Source: Actinomadura roseirufa
GTDB taxonomy: Bacteria > Actinomycetota > Actinomycetes > Streptosporangiales > Streptosporangiaceae
Assembly: GCF_900659635.1 (NCBI RefSeq)
Contig: NZ_CAACVB010000045.1
Span: forward strand, 1-41,772
Length of the DNA: 41,772 bases
Direction: 5' to 3'
Of the stretch, positions 35,814-41,772 are shown piece by piece (the first letter of the stretch is position 1; each line of letters starts with the position of its first letter). Position numbers and translations under genes: made by a program. The notes below the pieces were generated by a model, which was not told the origin of the DNA, searched no databases, and saw only the letters and a list, made by a program, of their open reading frames with translations.

Positions 35814-36716
35814 CCTTGAACGGTGGCGGCGTCTCAGGTAGGTGACGGGGAGGGCGCCGGCGAAGCCGAGGACGAGCGGGGTCGCGGGAGCGGCCAGGGA
35901 GGCGGTCTTGAAGCCGGCCTGTTTGAAGGTTCCGGGGATCGGGAGCGTGTCGAGGCGGTTCAGGGGCCAGACGATCACGAAGGCGCGGCCGATGACGCGG
36001 TCGGTGGGGATGGTGCCGCCGCCGGGGTCGCCGCGGTGGGAGCGGGAGTCGTAGGACAGCTCGCGGTGGTCGCCCATCACCCAGAGCTGGCCCGGCTTGA
36101 CCGTGACGTCGAAGGGCTCGTTGGACGGCTTGTTCTGCTCGTGCGTGATCGGGTCGGTGAACAGGTAGGACTTCTCGTCCAGGGGGACGCCGTTGACCGA
36201 GACGCGGCCCTGGGCGTCGCAGCAGGTGACGTGGTCGCCGGGGACGCCGATGACGCGTTTGATGTAGTCCTTCTCGTTCGGCGCGACGCCGAAGGCGCTG
36301 CCGACGGCGTGCAGGGCCTTGGAGATGGGGTTGCCGGGCTCCTTGACCTGGGTCTCGGGGTCCCAGGAGTCGAGGCCGTTGAACACGACGACGTCGCCGC
36401 GGGCGATGTCCCGCGTGTGATAGACGATCTTGTTGACGAGGACGCGGTCGCCGATCTGGAGCGTGTTCTGCATGGACCCGGACGGGATGTAGAACGCCTG
36501 GACCGCGAACGCCTTGATCACCAAGGCGAGGACGACGGCGACCACGATGAGGACGGGCAGTTCCTTCCAGAACGAGCCCGGCTTCTTCTTGCGCTTGCCC
36601 TCGCCCGGTCCGTCGTCGTCGGCCGTCTCCTCGGCGGAGGTCACGGTCTGCTCTTCTTCGGGCACCGCGCCCTCGGCCTCGGATCGCACGTCTCTCCGAT
36701 CGTCCTCGTCAGTCAT
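35799..36716 (-). CDS. lepB: Signal peptidase I
   Basis: A 305-residue membrane peptidase that removes signal peptides. The acidic N-terminus (about 50 residues) is cytosolic, TM1 is about 53-70, the nucleophile S81 is in YIPSGSMQNTL and the general base K153 is in YIKRVIGVPGD. VMGDHRELSYDSRSH is the third family box. A C-terminal hydrophobic segment (ATPLVLGFAGALPVTYL) with a basic tail may be a second anchor. It lies between rplS and rnhB. Confidence 0.97.
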   Translation of the reverse strand: MTDEDDRRDVRSEAEGAVPEEEQTVTSAEETADDDGPGEGKRKKKPGSFWKELPVLIVVAVVLALVIKAFAVQAFYIPSGSMQNTLQIGDRVLVNKIVYHTRDIARGDVVVFNGLDSWDPETQVKEPGNPISKALHAVGSAFGVAPNEKDYIKRVIGVPGDHVTCCDAQGRVSVNGVPLDEKSYLFTDPITHEQNKPSNEPFDVTVKPGQLWVMGDHRELSYDSRSHRGDPGGGTIPTDRVIGRAFVIVWPLNRLDTLPIPGTFKQAGFKTASLAAPATPLVLGFAGALPVTYLRRRHRSRPSSH

Positions 36717-36799
36717 CAGAGCGAAAGCCTAGCGGCGCCGGGGCCCAGGAGCCCCGTCGGCGGGCGTGTCGCCCGGGACCGTCCCGGTAAAACGGGCAA

Positions 36800-36841
36800 C
36801 GCCCCGGAGACCGCGAAGGGTTCCCGGGGCGCGGCGCACGT
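36800..36841 (-). terminator. Terminator-like hairpin after rplS
   Basis: CGCCCCGG (36800-36807) and CCGGGGCG (36834-36841) pair exactly and begin just after the rplS stop. On the rplS strand the stem is followed by TTGCCCGTTTTA, a weak U-tract. Confidence 0.5.
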
Positions 36842-36845
36842 CGGC

Positions 36846-37196
36846 TCAGAAGTCGCGCTTCTCCTTGATGCGCGCGGCCTTGCCGCGCAGGTTGCGCAGG
36901 TAGTAGAGCTTGGCGCGGCGGACGTCGCCGCGGGTCACGACCTCGATCTTGTCGATCGAGGGGCTGTTGAGCGGGAAGGTCCGCTCGACGCCGACGCTGT
37001 AGCTGACCTTGCGGACGGTGAAGGTCTCGCGGGCGCCGCCGCCCTGCCGCCGGATCACCACGCCCTGGAAGACCTGGATACGGCTCCGGTTTCCCTCCGT
37101 GACGCGGACGTGCACCTTGAGGGTGTCGCCCGGCCGGAAGGCCGGGACGTCGTCGCGGATCGCGGCCTTCTCGATCTCCTGGATCAGGGTGTGCAT
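36846..37196 (-). CDS. rplS: 50S ribosomal protein L19
   Basis: A 116-residue L19 at the 30S-50S interface. Marks are [55 protein letters not shown] and [23 protein letters not shown] 37196; about 120 bp separate it from the trmD stop. A terminator-like hairpin follows. Confidence 0.98.
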   Translation of the reverse strand: MHTLIQEIEKAAIRDDVPAFRPGDTLKVHVRVTEGNRSRIQVFQGVVIRRQGGGARETFTVRKVSYSVGVERTFPLNSPSIDKIEVVTRGDVRRAKLYYLRNLRGKAARIKEKRDF

Positions 37197-37315
37197 CGCA
37201 GCGGTTCCTCATGGTCGAACGCGGGCGCCGAGAGGCCCCGGTGGGACGTGCGTGGGGGCGTCGCGCCGCGGAGATGGTCTTCGGGGTGCCGCGCGGCCGA
37301 GCGCACGGCGACACT

Positions 37316-38098
37316 TCAGTGTGCCATACCTTCGCCGTCGACCGGACAACCGGCCTCGCGCAGGACGTCGCGGTCGTGCTCGTCAAGGGCCGTGCGTGCC
37401 AGCCTGGCGACCAGTTCCGGCCTGGTCCGGGCGGTGCGGCGGAGGGCCTCGTCGCGGCGCCACCGGGCGATGGCGCCGTGGTGGCCCGACAGCAGGACCT
37501 CCGGGACGGCCCTGGCGCGCCAGACCGGCGGCTTGGTGTAGACGGGGCCTTCGAGCAGCGATTCCATCGCGCCGGGGGCGAAGGAGTCGTCGGTGACGGA
37601 ATCGGCGTTGCCGAGGACGCCGGGCAGGAGCCGGCCGACGGCCTCGACCATGACGAGGACGGCGACCTCTCCGCCGGCGAGGACGAAGTCGCCGAGGCTG
37701 ACCTCGTCCACGGGCATGCGGGTGCGGGCCTCTTCGACGACGCGGTAGTCGATGCCCTCGTACCGGCCGCAGGCGAACAGCAGCCACGGTTCGGCGGCGT
37801 ACTCGGCGGCGAGGGCCTGGGTGAAGGGGCGGCCGGCGGGCGTCGGGACGACGAGCCGCGGCGCGGCGCCGGGCGGTGCGACCGCGTCGAGGGCCTCACC
37901 CCAGGGTTCGGGTTTCATCACCATCCCGGGACCACCGCCGTAGGGGGTGTCGTCGACGGTGCGGTGCCGGTCGTGCGCCCAGGCGCGCAGGTCGTGCACG
38001 TGGACGTCGAGCAGCCCCGTCCGCCTGGCCTTGCCGAGGAGGGAGACCTCCAGGGGGGCGAAGTAGTCGGGGAAGATCGTGATGATGTCGAGTCTCAT
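37316..38098 (-). CDS. trmD: tRNA (guanine-N1)-methyltransferase TrmD
   Basis: A 260-residue SPOUT enzyme methylating G37 of tRNAs. Marks are [54 protein letters not shown] and [17 protein letters not shown] 38098 overlaps the rimM stop (ATGA), so the two are coupled. Confidence 0.98.
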   Translation of the reverse strand: MRLDIITIFPDYFAPLEVSLLGKARRTGLLDVHVHDLRAWAHDRHRTVDDTPYGGGPGMVMKPEPWGEALDAVAPPGAAPRLVVPTPAGRPFTQALAAEYAAEPWLLFACGRYEGIDYRVVEEARTRMPVDEVSLGDFVLAGGEVAVLVMVEAVGRLLPGVLGNADSVTDDSFAPGAMESLLEGPVYTKPPVWRARAVPEVLLSGHHGAIARWRRDEALRRTARTRPELVARLARTALDEHDRDVLREAGCPVDGEGMAH

Positions 38099-38607
38099 GG
38101 TCCGTCGAGCAGTCCGGGGGGCGGGTCGATGACGAGCCGCCCCCCGGGCACGTCCACCTCGGGGACGAGCGCGGCCACGAACGGGACCAGCGTGTCGCCT
38201 CCGGTGCCGCGCACGACCAGGAGGTCCTGGCCGTGGTGGCGGACCTCCGCGACCCGGCCGACGTCGGCGCCGTCCGTGGTGACCACGGCGAGGCCGATCA
38301 GTTCCTGGTCGTGGAAGTCGTCGGGGTCGGCGGACGGGGTGATGTCGTCCGGGGCGACGACGAGCCAGACGCCGCGCAGTTCCTCCGCGGCGTCGCGGTC
38401 GTCGATCCCGGCGAAGCGCACGAGCAGGCGTCCCGAGTGCCAGCGGGCGCGCTCGATGGTGAGGGGCCCGGCCGCCGCGGGGTCGGTGGCGATCTCGGTG
38501 CCCGCCGCGAACCGGGTCTCCGGTTCGTCGGTGCGGACGTCGAGGGTGATCTCGCCGCGGACTCCGTGCGGGCGGCCGATCCGGCCCACCACGAGCGGCT
38601 CGCTCAT
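38095..38607 (-). CDS. rimM: Ribosome maturation factor RimM
   Basis: A 170-residue protein that binds S19 during 30S assembly. It has an N-terminal domain with [22 protein letters not shown] in short blocks and a C-terminal PRC barrel ([40 protein letters not shown]). ATG 38607 has GGGGCGG upstream. The 152-bp gap before it carries strong mutually exclusive hairpins. Confidence 0.96.
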   Translation of the reverse strand: MSEPLVVGRIGRPHGVRGEITLDVRTDEPETRFAAGTEIATDPAAAGPLTIERARWHSGRLLVRFAGIDDRDAAEELRGVWLVVAPDDITPSADPDDFHDQELIGLAVVTTDGADVGRVAEVRHHGQDLLVVRGTGGDTLVPFVAALVPEVDVPGGRLVIDPPPGLLDGP

Positions 38608-38655
38608 CGGGACCGCCCCGTCCGGTGCCGGCCGTCCCGGGGGGATCGGCGGGCG

Positions 38656-38706
38656 GCGCCGGGGACGGGGTCCCCGGGCGTGCCGTCCCCGGCGCGGGCG
38701 CCGGGG
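38656..38706 (-). promoter_or_regulatory. Mutually exclusive hairpins between the KH gene and rimM
   Basis: Segment 38656-38668 pairs perfectly over 13 bp with 38683-38695, and the same 38683-38695 segment also contains CCCCGGCGC, which pairs over 9 bp with 38698-38706. Only one stem can form at a time, as in attenuators. The location is the gap between the KH gene and rimM. Confidence 0.5.
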
Positions 38707-38759
38707 AACCGGGCGGGGGCGCCGAGAGGCCCCCGGCATGCGTGATGCCAGGGGCGCAC

Positions 38760-39002
38760 TCAGCGGACCTCGTTGACGTCGAGCAGGTCCACGCGCACGT
38801 AACGGCCCCCGGAGAGGGCACTGATCACGGTGCGCAGGGCCTTGGCGGTGCGACCGCTGCGGCCGATGACCTTGCCGAGGTCCTCGGGGTGCACGCGCAC
38901 CTCCAGGACCCGGCCGCCCCTGATCCGGCGGGCGCGAACCCGGACGTCGTCCGGGTTCTCGACGATCCCGCGGACCAGGTGCTCGAGCGCTTCTTCGAGC
39001 AC
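38760..39002 (-). CDS. khpA: KH-domain RNA-binding protein (KhpA type)
   Basis: An 80-residue KH protein. The GxxG loop is in [16 protein letters not shown], and the N-terminus [19 protein letters not shown] is typical of the rpsP-linked family (YlqC/KhpA). It binds RNA, possibly with a KhpB partner. GTG 39002 lies one base after the rpsP stop. Confidence 0.94.
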   Translation of the reverse strand: MLEEALEHLVRGIVENPDDVRVRARRIRGGRVLEVRVHPEDLGKVIGRSGRTAKALRTVISALSGGRYVRVDLLDVNEVR

Positions 39003-39003
39003 G

Positions 39004-39453
39004 TCAGCCCTCGCTCTTGACTTCGGTGGTCTCGGTGGCCTTGGCCTCGGACTTCTTCGGCTCGGCCTTCTTCTTGCCCCGGGTCGCGGTGCCGCCGGTC
39101 TCGTCGTCGCCCAGCGACTCCTTGACGGCGGCCTCGAAGACGGCCTTCTTGTCGGTCTTGGGCTCGGCGACCTTGAGGGTGCCCTCGGCGCCCGGCTCGC
39201 CCTTGAACTTCTGCCAGTCGCCGGTGATCTTCAGCAGGTTGAGGACGGGCTCGGTCGGCTGCGCGCCGACGCCGAGCCAGTACTGCGCGCGCTCGGAGTC
39301 GATCTGGATGAGCGACGGCTCCTGCTTGGGCTGGTAGAGCCCGATCTCCTCGATGGCCCGGCCGTCCCGCTTGGTGCGGGCGTCGGCCACGACGATCCGG
39401 TACTGCGGGTTCCGGATCTTCCCCAGACGCTTGAGCTTGATCTTGACTGCCAC
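39004..39453 (-). CDS. rpsP: 30S ribosomal protein S16
   Basis: A 149-residue S16. Core marks are [38 protein letters not shown] and [19 protein letters not shown]. The tail of about 55 residues is Lys/Glu/Ala/Thr-rich, as in other actinobacteria. It heads the rpsP-khpA-rimM-trmD-rplS group. Confidence 0.98.
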   Translation of the reverse strand: MAVKIKLKRLGKIRNPQYRIVVADARTKRDGRAIEEIGLYQPKQEPSLIQIDSERAQYWLGVGAQPTEPVLNLLKITGDWQKFKGEPGAEGTLKVAEPKTDKKAVFEAAVKESLGDDETGGTATRGKKKAEPKKSEAKATETTEVKSEG

Positions 39454-39626
39454 GGGTGTGGTGTACTCCAGACTTCATTACAGGGTGAGCGGCCCGTACC
39501 AGGTGGGGAACACCGGCTCACGGCCGCCCGATGGACTCCGGTCGCGCAGGACGAGAGAGGGCGCCTGGCGATTCCGGGGTTTCCAGCCTGACATTCTGCC
39601 AGACGAACGCGGGAAAAGCGCAATCG

Positions 39627-39656
39627 CACGAGGACACGCGGCGACGTGTCCTCGTG
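39627..39656 (-). terminator. Terminator-like hairpin between ffh and rpsP
   Basis: CACGAGGACACG and CGTGTCCTCGTG pair over 12 bp around a 6-nt loop. On the ffh strand the stem is followed within ten bases by CTTTT. It lies 137 nt after the ffh stop and would separate ffh from rpsP; the rest of 39454-39792 should hold the rpsP promoter. Confidence 0.5.
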
Positions 39657-39792
39657 TCCTCATGATCGGCACGCCGCGGACGGCGGGAACGGCCCCCGGA
39701 ACACGCGGTGACGTGGGACGTCGTCCGGCGCGCCGGCCACGGGCGGAACCGCTCGCGGCGGCCGGGCCCCGGGGGGCCGGCCGCCGGGAGGG

Positions 39793-41361
39793 TCACTTCT
39801 TCTTGCGCCCCTGGAGCTTGTCGAGGTCGGGCATCTGGAAGCCGGGCGGGAGCTGGCCGCCGAGACCCGGGAGGCCGCCGCCGACGCCGGGGGGCAGTCC
39901 CTGGGGCATCGCGTCCGCCGCGGGCTGCTCGGGGCGGGCGCCGCCGCCGGCGCGCTTGCGGGGGTCGCCGCTGCGCTGCTTGCCCTTCTTGTTCTTGGCG
40001 GCCTTCGCGGCCTTGGCGGCCTTGCGGCGACCGGGGCCGCCCATGCCGGGCAGGCCCATGCCGCCGGCCATCTGCCGCATCATCTTCTGCGCGTCGAAGA
40101 AGCGGGTGACCAGGCTGCTGACCTCGCCGACGCCGACGCCGGAGCCGCGCGCGATGCGGGCCCGCCGGGAGCCGTTGATGATCTTGGGCTGAGCGCGCTC
40201 CTGCGGGGTCATCGAGCGGATGATCGCGGCGACGCGGTCGAGGTCCTTGTCGTCGATCTGGCTGATCTGGTCGCGGACCTGCCCCATGCCGGGCATCATC
40301 CCGAGCAGGTTGCCGATCGGGCCGAGCTTGCGGATCATCATCATCTGCTCGAGGAAGTCCTCGAGGGTGAAGTCCTCGCCCGAGGCGAACTTGCTGGTCA
40401 TCTTCTCGGCCTGGGCGGCGTCGAACGCCTGCTCGGCCTGCTCGATCAGGGTGAGGACGTCGCCCATGTCGAGGATCCGGCCCGCCATGCGGTCCGGGTG
40501 GAAGACGCTGAAGTCCTCGAGCTTCTCGCCGGTCGAGGCGAACATGATCGGCCGGCCGGTGACGTGCCGGACCGAGAGGGCGGCGCCGCCGCGGGCGTCG
40601 CCGTCGAGCTTGGTGAGCACGACCCCGTCGAAGCCGACGCCGTCCATGAACGCCTGGGCGGTGTTGACGGCGTCCTGGCCGACCATCGCGTCGACGACGA
40701 ACAGCACGTCGTCGGGCCGGACGGCGTCGCGGATGTCGATGGCCTGCTGCATCATCTCGGCGTCGATGCCGAGGCGGCCGGCGGTGTCGATGAGGACGAC
40801 GTCGTGCTGGGCGTGCCTGGCCTGGTCGATGGAGCGGCGCGCGACGTCGACGGGGTCGCCGACGCCGCTGCCCGGCTCGGGCGCGTACACCGGCACCCCG
40901 GCGCGCTCGCCGACGACCTGGAGCTGCTGGACGGCGTTCGGGCGCTGCAGGTCGGCGGCCACCAGCAGGGGCGCGTGGCCCTCGCCCTTCAGCCACCGGG
41001 CGAGCTTGCCCGCCAGGGTGGTCTTTCCGGCGCCCTGCAGGCCCGCGAGCATGATGACGGTGGGGGGGTTCTTGGCGAACCTGATCCGGCGCGTCTCGCC
41101 GCCGAGGATGTTGATGAGCTCCTCGTTGACGATCTTGACGACCTGCTGGGCGGGGTTCAGCGCCTGCGAGACCTCCTCGCCCGCCGCCCGCTCCTTCACC
41201 CGCGCGATGAAGTCCTTGACCACGGGCAGCGCCACGTCGGCCTCGAGCAGCGCGATACGGATCTCGCGGGCCGTCGCGTTGATGTCGGCCTCGGAGAGCC
41301 GGCCCTTGCTGCGCAGCGACGAGAAGACCGTCGTCAACCGGTCGGAGAGCGTCTCGAACAC
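39793..41361 (-). CDS. ffh: Signal recognition particle protein Ffh
   Basis: A 522-residue GTPase that targets membrane proteins with 4.5S RNA. The NG domain shows LAGLQGAGKTTLAGKLA, VAADLQRPNAVQQL, DVVLIDTAGRL and LTKLDGDARGGAALS; the M domain follows with FLEQMMMIRKLGPIGNLLGMMPGM and GSRRARIARGSG. A Gly/Pro/Lys-rich tail of about 75 residues ends in GRKKK. GTG 41361 was chosen because FETLSDRLTTVFSSLR starts there and AAGGA lies about 11 bases upstream. Confidence 0.97.
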   Translation of the reverse strand: MFETLSDRLTTVFSSLRSKGRLSEADINATAREIRIALLEADVALPVVKDFIARVKERAAGEEVSQALNPAQQVVKIVNEELINILGGETRRIRFAKNPPTVIMLAGLQGAGKTTLAGKLARWLKGEGHAPLLVAADLQRPNAVQQLQVVGERAGVPVYAPEPGSGVGDPVDVARRSIDQARHAQHDVVLIDTAGRLGIDAEMMQQAIDIRDAVRPDDVLFVVDAMVGQDAVNTAQAFMDGVGFDGVVLTKLDGDARGGAALSVRHVTGRPIMFASTGEKLEDFSVFHPDRMAGRILDMGDVLTLIEQAEQAFDAAQAEKMTSKFASGEDFTLEDFLEQMMMIRKLGPIGNLLGMMPGMGQVRDQISQIDDKDLDRVAAIIRSMTPQERAQPKIINGSRRARIARGSGVGVGEVSSLVTRFFDAQKMMRQMAGGMGLPGMGGPGRRKAAKAAKAAKNKKGKQRSGDPRKRAGGGARPEQPAADAMPQGLPPGVGGGLPGLGGQLPPGFQMPDLDKLQGRKKK

Positions 41362-41479
41362 GTGTCTGGACCCGTCCTTGGAAAGCTTCTGGGATCGCCT
41401 ATCAGCGTATCGGGTCGGCGGCAAAGCCCCGCCCGGTCGCGCGTCCGGCCTTCCGGCGACGGGCTGGGCGGCGCGGATG

Positions 41480-41772
41480 TCAGGTCAGGGCGGCCAGGAC
41501 GGCGGCGCGGACGGTCTCGGGCGCGGTGGGTCCCGTGAGGGGGCGGCCGTCGCCGTCGACCACGTAGAACACGTCCACGGCCTCCGCTCCGAGGGTGTCG
41601 ACGCGGGCGGCGCGAACGTGCAGGCCGCAGGCGCCGAGGGCGCGGCCGATCCGCCACAGCAGGCCGGGCCGGTCGTGGGCGCGGACCTCGACGACGGTGG
41701 CGGTGCTGGAGGCGTCGTCGACGACGCGGACGCGGGGCGGCGCGACGGCCGCGCCGGGGCGGACGCGCACGG
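41480..41772 (-). CDS. glnD: GlnD-like ACT domain, C-terminal end (5' part outside window)
   Basis: About 97 C-terminal residues are seen. The ACT domain reads ATVVEVRAHDRPGLLWRIGRAL followed by LHVRAARVDTLGAEAVDVFYV, typical of the second ACT domain of PII uridylyl/adenylyltransferase, which modifies PII proteins in nitrogen control. The gene precedes ffh in many actinobacteria. Only the tail is visible, so the identification rests on the ACT pattern and context. Confidence 0.8.
   Translation of the reverse strand, partial: VRVRPGAAVAPPRVRVVDDASSTATVVEVRAHDRPGLLWRIGRALGACGLHVRAARVDTLGAEAVDVFYVVDGDGRPLTGPTAPETVRAAVLAALT

Overview
The window is very G+C-rich, with GTG and even TTG starts, ATGA/GTGA stop-start overlaps and strong third-position GC bias. 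Gene order points to a high-GC actinomycete. The right half carries the actinobacterial ffh-rpsP-khpA-rimM-trmD-rplS-lepB-rnhB ... rpsB-tsf-pyrH-frr-cdsA-rlmN block. The genus cannot be fixed from sequence alone; a Streptosporangiales/Thermomonosporaceae-type organism is my inference.

Left part (1-8151): five overlapping plus-strand genes encode a PP2C-type phosphatase (5' end outside the window), a VWA protein, a zinc-ribbon/FHA protein, a four-TM sensor resembling GlnX and a family-3 solute-binding lipoprotein resembling GlnH. In mycobacteria and corynebacteria GlnH-GlnX signals to the kinase PknG, so this looks like an enlarged amino-acid-sensing phospho-signalling operon whose kinase may lie off the left edge. 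An unrecognised TM/coiled-coil protein, an unrecognised minus-strand gene and a PH-domain membrane protein follow.

Middle left (8215-16471): a beta-lactamase-fold serine hydrolase, then a minus-strand polyamine operon (aldehyde dehydrogenase, ATPase, Tat-type binding lipoprotein, two permeases) with a divergent Lrp/AsnC regulator. A symmetric CAAGTGA motif set lies between the dehydrogenase and the regulator. An orphan DUF1778-like antitoxin and a HIT hydrolase follow.

Middle (16472-23682): a C-rich gene-poor stretch, an ABC ATPase/permease pair, DUF1963, a protein made of four DivIVA-like modules, rlmN, and a SUFU-domain protein.

Right half (22663-41772): cdsA, frr, pyrH, tsf and rpsB on the minus strand; M23 peptidase (plus); xerC (minus); yraN, comM and dprA (plus); DUF2469, rnhB, lepB, rplS, trmD, rimM, khpA, rpsP, ffh and the 3' end of glnD (minus). 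Compared with the order I know from Mycobacterium tuberculosis and Streptomyces, the yraN-comM-dprA block is inverted, and one junction is filled by a six-copy ~135-bp tandem array. Other repeats in gene-free stretches are a ~101-bp array (28216-28555) and a ~200-bp duplication (35410-35813). Three perfect DnaA boxes (TTATCCACA) lie 50-65 nt upstream of three separate genes, all oriented toward the gene.
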